A stretch of 64,000 bases of DNA from Streptomyces sp. SID8352 (lineage in GTDB: Bacteria > Actinomycetota > Actinomycetes > Streptomycetales > Streptomycetaceae), in contig NZ_WWGX01000055.1 of NCBI RefSeq assembly GCF_009862265.1, forward strand, positions 1 to 64,000. The letters are read 5' to 3'. The position numbers and the translations under genes are program-made. Under the pieces are notes generated by a model that was not told the DNA's origin, ran no database searches, and worked only from the letters and a program-made list of their open reading frames with translations. This document shows, one piece after another, positions 1-8,560 of this stretch (position 1 is the stretch's first letter; every line of letters begins with the position of its first letter).

Positions 1-56
1 GCCTCTGGCGGAGCCCGGGTGGGCCCTGGCGGAGCCTGGGCAGATTCCGGCCGGGT

Positions 57-245
57 CCCTGCGGTCCCTGCGGTGCCTGACGGAGCCTGCGGAGCCTGCG
101 GTGCCTGCGGTGCCTGCGGTGCCTGCGGTGCCTGCGGTGCCTGCGGTGCCTGCGGTCCCTGGCGGTCCCTGCGGTCCCTGGCGGTCCCTGCGGTCCCTGG
201 CGGTCCCTGCGGTCCCTGGCGGTCCCTGCGGTCCCTGGCGGTGCC
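57..245. repeat. Tandem 9-bp and 19-bp repeat block
   Basis: A run of the 9-bp unit TGCGGTGCC passes into about five copies of a 19-bp unit made of TGCGGTCCC plus TGGCGGTCCC. Every frame opens across it, giving Pro-Ala-Val or Gly-Cys-Pro repeat peptides, but none has a ribosome site or a recognisable domain. I read it as a non-coding simple-sequence expansion. Confidence 0.75.
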
Positions 246-1292
246 TGGGCTGGCTGGGCGGGCCTCGTCGTGCCCTGGCGGAGCCCGACGGACCTCGGCG
301 GGGCGCCCCGCCGCCGGGAGTGCCGGGAACGCGCGTCCCCCCCGGTCCCGGAAGTGGGGCCGGGGCTTCACCGCGTGCGACGGCGGGTCGGACCGCGGTT
401 CCGACCCGGGCTCCGCGCTCCACGCTCCGCCTCCGTCCCCGGTCCCACCGGGTGGCCCGCGACGGTTCCGGACGTCCGGCGTGGCCCCGCCGTGGGGCCG
501 GGGTTGCGGTCCGGGGGCGGGGCGACGGCGCTCTGCGTCCCGCACGTGTGCGGGGTTCCGCGTGGGTGCGTGATCCGGGGGCGGGGTGCTCACGAGTGGC
601 GGGGCGGGCTCCGGGCCGTGGCGCGCGCGGGCCGGGGACCGGCCGACGGGGGCGCGTCCGTCGCGGTGCCGGGCCGCCGCCCCCGGAGCCGCCTGCTGCC
701 CGCCCCCCGCCGCCGCTCGCGTCCGCCGCCCGTCCCTGCCGGTCATCCGACCGCCGCCACTCGGGCTCGCCGCCCGCTCCCGTCGGCCGCCCGGGGGCCC
801 TGCCGCCGCTCGCGTCCGTCGCCTGCCCGCGTCGGTCGCCCGCTCACGTGGGCCGTCCGCTCGCCATGGCGCTGCGCTCGGGCTCGCTGCCCGCTCCCGC
901 TGGTCGCCCGTTCGCCCCTGCCGTCGGTCTGCCCCGACCGCCGCTCGCGCCTGTCGCAGGCTTCTGCCGGTCACCCGCTCGCGTCGGCCGACCGCTTGCC
1001 TCGGACGTCGGCTCGGGCCGTTGCCGGGTCCTGTCGGTCGCCTGCGGGACCCCGCGGCCACTCGGGCTCGCCGCCCGCTCCCGCCGGCCGCCTTCTCGCC
1101 TCGGCTGCCCTCTCGCCTCGGCTGCCCGCCGTCCCGGTCGTCCCCGCCGTGTCTGCCGTGTCTGCCGTGTCTGCCACGTCTGCCGCCCGCTCCCGCCGGG
1201 GTGGCGGGAGCGGGCGGTGTGGGGTGCGCCGGGCGGGCCCGCCCCCCCGTTGCTCCGTTTCCGGCGGGCCCGCCCCGTGGGGCCGTTCCCGG
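246..1292. other. Gene-free, low-complexity stretch downstream of the phzE-like gene
   Basis: About 1 kb of C/G-rich sequence with degenerate motifs built on GCTCGCGTCGGCCGCCCG and a short run of TGTCTGCCG units near 1150-1185. Open frames exist on both strands, but their products are Arg/Pro/Ala shadows with no domain. I see no gene, terminator or RNA I can defend. A decayed gene is possible but cannot be shown. Confidence 0.5.
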
Positions 1293-3215
1293 TCAGCGCA
1301 CCGGCAGTGGGGGGTGGAGGGTGCCGAGCAGGGTGGACATGATGTGGGGCCCGTCCTGGGTCAGCAGGGACTCCGCGTGGAACTGCACCGACGCGAAGTG
1401 CGGTCCCCGCAGGGCGTGCACCTCGCCGGTGTCCGCGTCGCGGCTGACCTCGACCGTGCCGGTGCCCGCGCACTCCACCCGGTCGGCGGCCGAGCGGGCC
1501 GCGAAGGTGTTGTAGAAGCCGACCAGCTTGCGGCTGCCGAACAGGTCGATCTCCCGCTGCACGCCCTGGTTGGGCACGTCCCGGCGGGCCAGGTCGAAGC
1601 CCAGCGCGGTGGCGAGGACCTGGTGGCTCAGGCACACCGCGAGGAAGGGTCGCCGCTCGTCGAGCAGGGTCCGCACCGCCCGGCGCAGATGGGCGATCTT
1701 CGGGTGCGCGGCGTCGCGCGGATCGCCGGGACCGGGCCCGAGGACGACGAGGTCGTGCTCGTCGAAGCGGTACGGCTCGTCGAACCGCCGTACGGTGACG
1801 TCCAGCCCGAGGGAGCGGAGCTGCCGGCCGATCATCGACGTGAAGGTGTCCTCCGCGTCCACGACCAGCACCCGCCCGCCCTCCAGCCCCCGCACCGGCC
1901 CCGCGCCGCCCGGCGCGTTCGCCAGCCAGAAGCCGGCCAGGGAGGCGTTGCGCAGCTCCAGCGCGGACCGCACCGTCGGGTGCTGGGCGAACCGCTCCGG
2001 GCCGTCGTCCTCCAGCGCGGCCAGCAGCCCCGCGGCCTTGGCCCGGGTCTCCTCGACCTCGGACCGCGCGTCGGAGTGCCGGACCAGGGTGGCGCCCACG
2101 GAGACCCGCAGCCGCCCGCCGGAGTCGATGTCGGCGGTCCGGATCAGGATGGCGGAGTCCAGGGTGCGCCCGCCGCGGGCGTCACGGCCGATGAGCGCGG
2201 CGACCCCGCTGTAGTAGGCGCGCCCGGCGGGCTCGTAGCGGTGGATGACCCGGGCCGCGCTCTCCAGCGGCGAGCCGGTGACGGTCGGCGCGAACAGCGT
2301 CTCGCGCAGGATCTCCCGGGGGTCCATCCCGGTGCGGCCCTCGATGAAGTACTCGGTGTGCGCGAGCCGCGCCATCTCCTTGAGGTAGGGGCCGTTCACC
2401 TGCCCGCCGTCGGGGCAGATCCGGGCCATCATCTTCAGTTCCTCGTCCACGACCATGTACAGCTCGTCGGCCTCCTTGCGGTCGGCGAGGAAGTCGAGGA
2501 CGCCGTCCAGGGTGGGGCCGGTGTCCGGGTAGCGGTAGGTGCCGCTGATCGGGTTCATCACCGCGACCGAGTCACGGACGCTGATGTGCCGTTCGGGGGT
2601 CGCCCCGACGAAGGTGCGCTCGCCGGTGTGGACCAGGAAGGTCCAGTACGCCCCCGACTCGCGGGTCAGCAGCCGCCGGAAGAACGACAGCGCGCTGGGC
2701 AGCCCGTACTCGGAGATCTCGGCGCCGAAGGTGCGCTTGAGCACGAAGTTGGCGCCCTCGCCGGTGCCGATCTCGTCCCGGACGACGCGCCGCACCAGCT
2801 CGGCGTAGGACGCGTCGTCGACGTCGAAGGCGCCGCCGCGCAGGCGGATCGGCACGTCCGGGACCCGGGTGAGCACCTCGTGCAGGGGCACCGTCTCCTG
2901 GCCGGTGACGGTCATCGCCAGCAGCGGGGCCCCGTCGTCGGTCGCGGCGTACCCGCGCTCGGTGATCTGGCGGTAGGGGATCAGGGCCAGGACGTCGTGG
3001 GCGGGGCCGCCGGCGGGCGGGCCGTCGGGCAGCGGCAGTTCCGCGAGGGTGCCGGGCAGGGTGACCGGACCGGTGAGCACGTCGAGCAGCCCGGGGCCGG
3101 TCGCGTCGGGCCGGTGGAGCAGGGCGAAGGGCTCGGCGGTGCGGCCGAGGGCGGTCAGGATCCGGTCCAGGGGACGGGACCCCGGAGCGGCGCCGGGCGC
3201 CGCCTGGGGGGTCAT
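1293..3215 (-). CDS. PhzE-like 2-amino-2-deoxyisochorismate (ADIC) synthase, fused aminase and glutamine amidotransferase
   Basis: 640 residues, the size of PhzE. The first ~430 residues are a TrpE/PhzE chorismate-binding domain (the GATPERH and NPISGTYRYP stretches lie in the middle). The C-terminal ~190 residues are a class I glutamine amidotransferase with the nucleophile cysteine in AVCLSHQ and the His-Glu pair in QFHAES. Glutamine provides ammonia, and chorismate becomes ADIC (PhzE) or anthranilate (TrpE/G). The adjoining PhzD, whose substrate is ADIC, argues for ADIC. The ATG overlaps the phzD stop (ATGA) and has GGGAGG 7 nt upstream, so the two are translationally coupled. It is the last gene of the operon. 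The alternative, a fused anthranilate synthase for tryptophan or an antibiotic, is less likely given the neighbours. Confidence 0.88.
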   Translation of the reverse strand: MTPQAAPGAAPGSRPLDRILTALGRTAEPFALLHRPDATGPGLLDVLTGPVTLPGTLAELPLPDGPPAGGPAHDVLALIPYRQITERGYAATDDGAPLLAMTVTGQETVPLHEVLTRVPDVPIRLRGGAFDVDDASYAELVRRVVRDEIGTGEGANFVLKRTFGAEISEYGLPSALSFFRRLLTRESGAYWTFLVHTGERTFVGATPERHISVRDSVAVMNPISGTYRYPDTGPTLDGVLDFLADRKEADELYMVVDEELKMMARICPDGGQVNGPYLKEMARLAHTEYFIEGRTGMDPREILRETLFAPTVTGSPLESAARVIHRYEPAGRAYYSGVAALIGRDARGGRTLDSAILIRTADIDSGGRLRVSVGATLVRHSDARSEVEETRAKAAGLLAALEDDGPERFAQHPTVRSALELRNASLAGFWLANAPGGAGPVRGLEGGRVLVVDAEDTFTSMIGRQLRSLGLDVTVRRFDEPYRFDEHDLVVLGPGPGDPRDAAHPKIAHLRRAVRTLLDERRPFLAVCLSHQVLATALGFDLARRDVPNQGVQREIDLFGSRKLVGFYNTFAARSAADRVECAGTGTVEVSRDADTGEVHALRGPHFASVQFHAESLLTQDGPHIMSTLLGTLHPPLPVR

Positions 3216-3835
3216 GCGAACACCTCCCCGGCGGTGGTGACGACGGCGCAGCGGCGGGCGGCGTAGTCCAGGGTCGCCCGGTGCTCGTCCTCCCCGAAGT
3301 CCGCGATGCCGTCGGCGACGAGGAAGGTCCGGATGTCGTGGGTGAAGGCGTCCACTGCGGTCATCAGCACCCCCACGTGCCCGTACACCCCGCACACCAC
3401 GAGCTGGTCGCGGCCCTGGGCGCGCATCCGTTCGAGCAGGTCGGAGCGGTGGAAGGCGCTGTAGCGCCACTTGGTGAACACCCAGTCGCCGTCCTCGGGG
3501 GCGAGGCCGTCGACGATCTCCCGGTCGGCGGGGGCGGTGCGCATGCCCGGACCCCAGAAGTCCGCGAGCAGGCCGCGCTGTTCGGGCGTCATCCCGCCCG
3601 GCTGCGCGGTGTAGGCGACGGGGACCCCGGCCGCGCGGGCCCGGTCCCGCAACGCCGTGACGTTGGCGACGAGTTCGGTGCGCAGCGCCTCGGGGAGCGG
3701 GGCGAGGAAGTAGCGCTGCATGTCGTGCAGGAGCAGTACCGCCCGGTCGGGTTCGGCGGTCCAGGCGGCGGTGTTCGCGGGCAGTTCCCCCGCGGTGGGC
3801 AGCGGATAGGGCGCGATCGCCGGTATGCCGGCCAT
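3212..3835 (-). CDS. phzD: PhzD-like isochorismatase (ADIC to trans-2,3-dihydro-3-hydroxyanthranilate)
   Basis: 207 residues, the usual PhzD length. Isochorismatase-fold hydrolase with Asp38 in LLHDMQRYF and Lys122 in FTKWRYSAF, matching the numbering of the PhzD catalytic Asp and Lys. The position of the usual hydrolase cysteine is in VCGVYGHVGV, where PhzD-type enzymes lack the nucleophile and work by general acid catalysis. PhzD hydrolyses the vinyl ether of ADIC, releasing pyruvate and DHHA. The start is the ATG at 3835, since residues upstream do not match the family. It overlaps the phzE-like gene by 4 nt and lies 53 nt after the dehydrogenase. A DhbB/EntB isochorismatase acting on isochorismate is the alternative, but no isochorismate synthase or carrier domain is present. 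Confidence 0.88.
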   Translation of the reverse strand: MAGIPAIAPYPLPTAGELPANTAAWTAEPDRAVLLLHDMQRYFLAPLPEALRTELVANVTALRDRARAAGVPVAYTAQPGGMTPEQRGLLADFWGPGMRTAPADREIVDGLAPEDGDWVFTKWRYSAFHRSDLLERMRAQGRDQLVVCGVYGHVGVLMTAVDAFTHDIRTFLVADGIADFGEDEHRATLDYAARRCAVVTTAGEVFA

Positions 3836-3888
3836 GGGTCGGATTCCTTTCAGCCGTGTCGGGCCTCGGGCTCGGGCGGGTGCGGTGC

Positions 3889-4659
3889 TCAGGAGCCGAG
3901 GGAGGCGCCGCCGTCGACGGTCAGCACGTGGAGGGTGATGTGGGAGGCCTGGTCGGAGAGGAGGAAGGCGACGGCGTCCGCGACGTTGGCGGTGCTCGCC
4001 ACCCGGCCGAGCGGGATGCCGGCGCGGAAGGAGCCGAGGTCGCCCTCGATGGTCCCGGCCCGCCCGCTCTCGTCGCGCCACATGGAGCGCAGCATCGGGG
4101 TGTCCGTGGAGCCCGGCGCGACCACGTTGCAGCGGACGCCGTGCCGGGCGACCTCCAGGCCGAGGGACTTGGTGAACATGGTGGCCGCCGCCTTGGACGC
4201 CGCGTAGGCGGCCATCGAGGCGCGCGGGGTGGCCGCCGCGTTGGAGGAGACGGTGACCATCGAGCCGCCGCCGCGCGCGACCATGCGGCGGACCACGGCG
4301 CGGGAGACGTGGAAGACGCCGTCGACGTTGACGCCGAAGGTGGCCCGCCAGTCCTCGTCGCGGTAGTCGCAGACCTCGCCGAGGTGCAGCACGCCGGCCG
4401 CGTTGACCAGGTGGTCCACCGGCCCGAGGGTGTCCTCGACGGTGCCGGCCAGGCGCTCCACGGCCGCGCCGTCGGTCACGTCGACCGGGTGGGCGTGGAC
4501 GTCGAGGCCGTCGGCGCGCAGCTTCTCCACCGACTCGGCCAGCCGCTCGGGGTCGTGGTCCACGGCGGCGACCACGGCGCCCCGCTCGGCCAGGACGCGT
4601 GCCACGGTCCCGCCGATGCCTCCGGCGGCGCCGGTGACGAGGGCGACTCGGTTCTCCAT
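3889..4659 (-). CDS. EntA/DhbA-like SDR, probable DHHA dehydrogenase giving 3-hydroxyanthranilate
   Basis: 256-residue classical short-chain dehydrogenase. The NAD-binding TGAAGGIG motif is at residues ~10-17, NAAG near 90, catalytic Ser in VSSNAA and Tyr-Lys in YAASK. It resembles 2,3-dihydro-2,3-dihydroxybenzoate dehydrogenases (EntA/DhbA). With PhzE and PhzD but no isochorismate synthase nearby, the most economical substrate is DHHA, oxidised to 3-hydroxyanthranilic acid; this is inference. The ATG at 4659 has a strong GGAGG ribosome site about 7 nt upstream and starts 20 nt after the DAHP synthase stop, so it belongs to the same operon. Confidence 0.82.
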   Translation of the reverse strand: MENRVALVTGAAGGIGGTVARVLAERGAVVAAVDHDPERLAESVEKLRADGLDVHAHPVDVTDGAAVERLAGTVEDTLGPVDHLVNAAGVLHLGEVCDYRDEDWRATFGVNVDGVFHVSRAVVRRMVARGGGSMVTVSSNAAATPRASMAAYAASKAAATMFTKSLGLEVARHGVRCNVVAPGSTDTPMLRSMWRDESGRAGTIEGDLGSFRAGIPLGRVASTANVADAVAFLLSDQASHITLHVLTVDGGASLGS

Positions 4660-4679
4660 CAGGTACCTCCTGCTACTGG

Positions 4680-5858
4680 TCAGGAACGCCAGGCCGAGAC
4701 GACGGCGGCGGCCTGGGCGGGATTGAGCCGGGGGTCGCACAGGGTGGTGTACGAGAGCGGCCCGGTGGTCTCGGCGGCGCCGAGGTCGCACTCGGTGACC
4801 TCGTGCGGGGTGGCCTCCAGGTGGAGGCCGCCGGGCACTCCGCCGGAGGAGCGCACCGCGGCCCCGAAGGCCCGGACCTCGGCGGTGATCGCTTCCAGCC
4901 GGCGGGTCTTCAGCCCGTCGGGGGTGCTCACGGTGTTGCCGTGCATCGGGTCGGTGAGCCAGACCACCGGGTGCCCCGCCGCCCGCACCGCGCGCACCAG
5001 GGCGGGCAGCCGCTCGGCGACCAGCTCCGCCCCCATCCGCGCGACCAGGGTGAGCCGTCCCGGCTGCCGGTGCGGGTCGAGGCGCTCGCACAGCTCCAGC
5101 ACGTCGGCCACGCCCGTGCCGGGGCCCACCTTGCAGGCCACCGGGTTCACCACGCCGGCCAGCAGGGCGACATGGGCGCCGTCCGGGCGGCGGGTGCGTT
5201 CGCCGATCCACGGCCAGTGGGTGGAGGCCAGCAGCGCGCGGCCCCGCTCGTCGGCACGGGTCAGGGGGATCTCGTAGTCCAGCAGCAGCGCCTCGTGGCT
5301 CGTCCACACCCGGGACCGGGGCGCGCGGGCCGCGTTGTGGTGCCGGAGGTGGTCCATGGCCCGCCGGGCGGCGTCGTACCCGCGCAGCAGGCGCACCGGG
5401 TCGGGGCGGCGGGCGGCCGGGTCGGCCTGCGGTTCGTTGACCATGTGGCCCCGGTAGACGGGGAGTTCGACGCCGCCGACCCGTTCGGTGGGGCGGGAGC
5501 GGGGCTTTGCGAACTGCCCGGCCATCCGGCCCACCCGGACCACCGGCAGCCCGGCGCGGGAGCCGAGCACCCCGGCCAGGGTCTCCAGCATCCCGGCCTT
5601 GCGGGTCACGTGCTCCCGGGTGCACTCCGCGAAGTCCTCGGCGCAGTCGCCGGCCTGGAGCACCAGGGCGCGTCCCCCGGCGACCTCCGCGAGCAGCGTC
5701 CGCAGCGCCCGTACGTCGTCGGCGGTCACCAGCGGTTCGCTCAGCAGGAGTTCGTCGCGCACCCCCGGCAGCCCGGGGTCGTCCTCCCAGTCCGGCTGCT
5801 GCGGGGCGGGCCGTGCGCGCGGGTCCAGCAGGGCCGCGTCGCCTGTTGTCACTGTCAC
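4680..5858 (-). CDS. Type II 3-deoxy-7-phosphoheptulonate (DAHP) synthase, PhzC-like
   Basis: 392 residues of a class II (plant-type) DAHP synthase, which condenses PEP with erythrose 4-phosphate in the first shikimate step. Recognisable blocks are QAGDCAEDF, RVGRMAGQFAKPRS, YRGHMVNEP, KVGPGT, LTDPMHGNT and the C-terminal ECDLG and YTTLCDPRLN. It is shorter than the ~450-residue housekeeping enzyme, as is usual for copies in secondary-metabolite clusters that raise chorismate supply. The start is GTG 5858, with GGGAG about 7 nt upstream; an in-frame ATG at 5936 would add 26 residues but lacks a good ribosome site. It is the first gene of the minus-strand operon. Confidence 0.88.
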   Translation of the reverse strand: MTVTTGDAALLDPRARPAPQQPDWEDDPGLPGVRDELLLSEPLVTADDVRALRTLLAEVAGGRALVLQAGDCAEDFAECTREHVTRKAGMLETLAGVLGSRAGLPVVRVGRMAGQFAKPRSRPTERVGGVELPVYRGHMVNEPQADPAARRPDPVRLLRGYDAARRAMDHLRHHNAARAPRSRVWTSHEALLLDYEIPLTRADERGRALLASTHWPWIGERTRRPDGAHVALLAGVVNPVACKVGPGTGVADVLELCERLDPHRQPGRLTLVARMGAELVAERLPALVRAVRAAGHPVVWLTDPMHGNTVSTPDGLKTRRLEAITAEVRAFGAAVRSSGGVPGGLHLEATPHEVTECDLGAAETTGPLSYTTLCDPRLNPAQAAAVVSAWRS

Positions 5859-6497
5859 TGGTCGTCTCCCGGTGCGTGGGCGGGCTGAGACGGCGGGATC
5901 TTCGTGAACATCCGGAACCACCGTGGTCCTCGCCATGGTGAGCAGCACCGGAGGTGCCCGCCACGAGTGCCGGGCGAGTTGGTCAGGTAGCCGTCGCGGG
6001 CCCTCGCGGGCGGCGGGAGCGGGCACGCGGACGTGACAAACGCGCGGCCCGCGCGGAACGGGGGGCGCCCGGTCCGGACATGCTTCCGCCCTGCCTCCGG
6101 GGAGCGGACGTGCGCCGGTCTCGCCGCCGGACGTCCGGCGGGGCGGGGCCGGGCGGTGGTGCCGGTCGGGACCGGGCAGTGGGACGGCGGGGCGGGGGGT
6201 GGGGCCGGACCCCGGCTCCGGGGCGCGGGCCCGGGGCCGAAGGGCCGGAGGCCCCCGGTCCGGCAGGGCGCGGGCCCTGCCGGGGCGCGCGGGGCACCGC
6301 CGGGAGGGCGCGGGCCGCCGCGGGTAGGGCGCGCGGGGCCCGTCCCGAGGCGCGCGGGGCGTATCGGGCCGGAGGGCGCGGGGCGCCGGGCCGGAGGGCC
6401 TGGGGCCCGGCCGGACGGGGCGGGGCGTCCCGGGGCGGGAGGGGTGCGCGGGGACGGGTCCGACCGGGCGTCGGCAAAGGCAGGGGAGGGCCGGGCG
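5859..6497. other. GC-rich divergent intergenic region between the DAHP synthase operon and hemB
   Basis: About 640 bp, very G/C-rich with repeated GGGCGCGGGGC-like strings. It must hold the promoter of the minus-strand operon and that of hemB. I recognise no riboswitch or small gene; the long open frames here are shadows. Confidence 0.5.
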
Positions 6498-6510
6498 TAG
6501 CGTAGGCGGT
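6498..6510 (+). promoter_or_regulatory. Candidate -10 (TAGCGT) for a leaderless hemB transcript
   Basis: TAGCGT at 6498-6503 lies exactly 7 nt before the hemB ATG, the geometry of leaderless actinobacterial transcripts that start at the A of ATG. The only purine-rich string before the ATG is too close to act as a ribosome site. No good -35 is seen. Confidence 0.4.
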
Positions 6511-7503
6511 ATGACGACGTACGGATCCTTTCCCGGCACCCGGCCCCGGCGGCTGAGGACCACTCCCGCCATGCGTCGGATGGTCGCCGAGACCCGGCTG
6601 CACCCCGCAGACCTCATCCTCCCGGCGTTCGTCCGCGAGGGCGTGAGCGAACCGGTGCCGATCGCGGCGATGCCCGGTGTGGTGCAGCACACCCGGGACT
6701 CCCTGAAGAAGGCCGCCGCCGAGGCGGTCGCCGCGGGTGTCTCCGGGATCATGCTGTTCGGTGTGCCCGAGGAGTCGAGGAAGGACGCCCTCGGCACGGT
6801 CGGCACCGACCCGGACGGCATCCTCCAGGTGGCCCTGCGCGACGTGCGGGCCGAGGTCGGGGACGAGCTGCTCGTCATGTCCGACCTCTGCCTCGACGAG
6901 TTCACCGACCACGGCCACTGCGGGGTGCTCGACGACGAGGGGCGCGTGGACAACGACGCCACCCTGGAGCGGTACGCCGAGATGGCGCAGGTGCAGGCCG
7001 ACGCGGGCGCCCACGTGGTCGGGCCCAGCGGGATGATGGACGGGCAGATCGGGGTCGTCCGCGACGCCCTCGACCAGATCGGGCGCGAGGACGTCGCCGT
7101 CCTCGCCTACACCGCGAAGTACGCCTCCGCCTTCTTCGGGCCCTTCCGCGAGGCGGTCGGCTCCTCCCTCACCGGCGACCGCCGCTCCTACCAGCAGGAC
7201 CCCGCCAACACCCGGGAGTCGATGCGGGAGCTGGCGCTCGACCTGGAGGAGGGCGCCGACATGGTGATGGTCAAGCCGGCCGGGCCCTATCTGGACATCC
7301 TGGCCAGGGTCGCCGAGGCGGTGGACGTGCCCGTCGCCGCCTACCAGGTCTCCGGCGAGTACGCGATGATCGAGGCCGCCGCCGAGAGGGGCTGGATCGA
7401 CCGCGAGCAGGCCGTCCTGGAGTCGCTCACCGGCATCAAGCGGGCCGGTGCGCGCAACATCCTGACCTACTGGGCGACCGAAGCCGCCCGCATGCTCCGC
7501 TGA
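6511..7503 (+). CDS. hemB: Porphobilinogen synthase (5-aminolevulinate dehydratase)
   Basis: 330 residues, full length. HemB condenses two 5-aminolevulinates into porphobilinogen in heme, siroheme and cobalamin synthesis. Two active-site lysines are visible in YTAKYASAFFGPFREAV (~200) and MVMVKPAGPYLDI (~250). The metal-site segment around residue 127 reads DLCLDEFTDHGHCG: the first and third cysteines of the zinc signature are present but the middle one is Asp, so metal use may differ from the all-Cys zinc type. It is divergent from the 3-hydroxyanthranilate operon and convergent with a lipoprotein gene. No other heme gene is adjacent; hemL lies about 38 kb further on. Confidence 0.97.
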   Translation: MTTYGSFPGTRPRRLRTTPAMRRMVAETRLHPADLILPAFVREGVSEPVPIAAMPGVVQHTRDSLKKAAAEAVAAGVSGIMLFGVPEESRKDALGTVGTDPDGILQVALRDVRAEVGDELLVMSDLCLDEFTDHGHCGVLDDEGRVDNDATLERYAEMAQVQADAGAHVVGPSGMMDGQIGVVRDALDQIGREDVAVLAYTAKYASAFFGPFREAVGSSLTGDRRSYQQDPANTRESMRELALDLEEGADMVMVKPAGPYLDILARVAEAVDVPVAAYQVSGEYAMIEAAAERGWIDREQAVLESLTGIKRAGARNILTYWATEAARMLR

Positions 7504-7516
7504 GCGGCCGGTGCCG

Positions 7517-7536
7517 CGGGGCGGCGTGCCGCCCCG
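7517..7536. terminator. Hairpin between convergent hemB and lipoprotein gene
   Basis: A 9-bp perfect stem (CGGGGCGGC / GCCGCCCCG) with a 2-nt loop lies 13 nt after the hemB stop and 19 nt before the convergent stop. There is no T-run, as is usual in Streptomyces. It could serve both strands. Confidence 0.5.
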
Positions 7537-7555
7537 GGCAGGCGCCGGGTCCCCT

Positions 7556-8350
7556 TCAGTACTCCAGCGCCGAGTCCAGGCCGGGCTGCCAGTAGGTGAC
7601 GGCGAGGGCGTCGTCGACGTACACGCCGCCGCCGGGCAGGGTGACCCGGGCCGCGGATCCGTCGTCGAACGGCACCGTCAGGGTGGTCACCCGGTGGCCG
7701 TTGGCGGCGGAGCCGTCCCCGGAGGAGAGCCGGACGCCGGCGTAGCCGGACCGGCCGGGGTCGAGCACCCTGACCGCGCGCGCCTGGCTCTCCTGCACGA
7801 CCGGCGGCACGGACTGGGCCCCGCCGAACCGGGCCTCGGGGTGCGGCGGCAGCATGCAGGAAGCGCCGCCGGTGCCGGTCGCCGTCAGCAGCAGGTGGTT
7901 GACCGGCCGGGAGACCACCGTGGCGGTGATCCGGACGGTGGCGGCGGAGCAGTCGGCGGGCAGACCGGTGCCGGTGGCCGTCCCGTGCTCCCCGTCGCGC
8001 CGTCCGTCGCCGCGGCCGCTGCCCTTGCCGTCCCCGTCCCCGCCGGAGCCGCTGGCGGAGCCCCCGGCCGTCCCGGAACCGCCGGTGCCCGGGGCGGCGG
8101 AGCCGTGGGCACCGGAGGCGGTCGGCCCCGTCCCGCCGCCCTCCGCCGGGGCGGAGGGGGAGGCCCCGGCGCCGGTGCCGGTTTCCGTGCGGGCGGGGGG
8201 CGCCGCCGTCGGGTCGTTCGCCGCGACCGTCGCGGAGGGGGCGTCCCCGGCGCGGGTGTCCGACCCCTTCTCACAGGCCGTCAGGGCGAGTGCGGCCAGC
8301 GCGGCCGTGGCGGCGGCGAGCAGACGGGTGCGGGTGGTGCGTGCGGACAT
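7556..8350 (-). CDS. DUF4232-type lipoprotein
   Basis: 264 residues. The N-terminus has basic residues, a hydrophobic stretch and the lipobox LALTAC, so the mature protein should be lipid-anchored at Cys26. A ~100-residue Gly/Ser/Thr/Pro-rich spacer precedes a C-terminal domain of about 130 residues starting near DCSAATVRITATVV and containing a second conserved Cys (GGASCMLPPHP), the DUF4232 pattern common in Streptomyces secreted proteins. Function is unknown. The neighbour on the other side of its promoter is a membrane-anchored HTH regulator whose C-terminal part is also extracytoplasmic. Confidence 0.75.
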   Translation of the reverse strand: MSARTTRTRLLAAATAALAALALTACEKGSDTRAGDAPSATVAANDPTAAPPARTETGTGAGASPSAPAEGGGTGPTASGAHGSAAPGTGGSGTAGGSASGSGGDGDGKGSGRGDGRRDGEHGTATGTGLPADCSAATVRITATVVSRPVNHLLLTATGTGGASCMLPPHPEARFGGAQSVPPVVQESQARAVRVLDPGRSGYAGVRLSSGDGSAANGHRVTTLTVPFDDGSAARVTLPGGGVYVDDALAVTYWQPGLDSALEY

Positions 8351-8560
8351 GGCGGAGCCCCGTTTCCGAAGGTGACCTGGTGCGCCGCTCGACCGTTGAC
8401 CGGGAGCGGCTGCTTGGATGGCTCCAGCGTGCTGCCGGTTCCGTCCCGGCCGCCAGTGGCACCGCGAGATGCGGGACAATGGGACGCCGGGAACGGCTCT
8501 GACCTGGGGAAACGGTATCCCCCTGGGATGCCTCACGGGGATGCGGGAGAGGGAGAGACG

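Noticed and set aside
57..245. Repeat block considered as a CRISPR array
   Set aside because: Units are 9-19 bp and directly adjacent with no unique spacers; no cas genes in the window.
101..1342. Repeat-encoded Pro-Ala-Val protein
   Set aside because: All frames of the repeat are open; there is no ribosome site, no domain and no support for translation.
270..3266. 998-codon plus-strand frame starting in the repeat region
   Set aside because: It runs antisense through the PhzE-like gene and shows no domain; a shadow.
1293..5858. Full phenazine cluster
   Set aside because: PhzF, PhzA/B and PhzG are absent; an EntA-like SDR takes the next step, pointing to 3-hydroxyanthranilate.
1293..5858. 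Catechol siderophore (2,3-dihydroxybenzoate) operon
   Set aside because: No isochorismate synthase, DHB-AMP ligase or aryl carrier protein; the isochorismatase length and residues fit PhzD.
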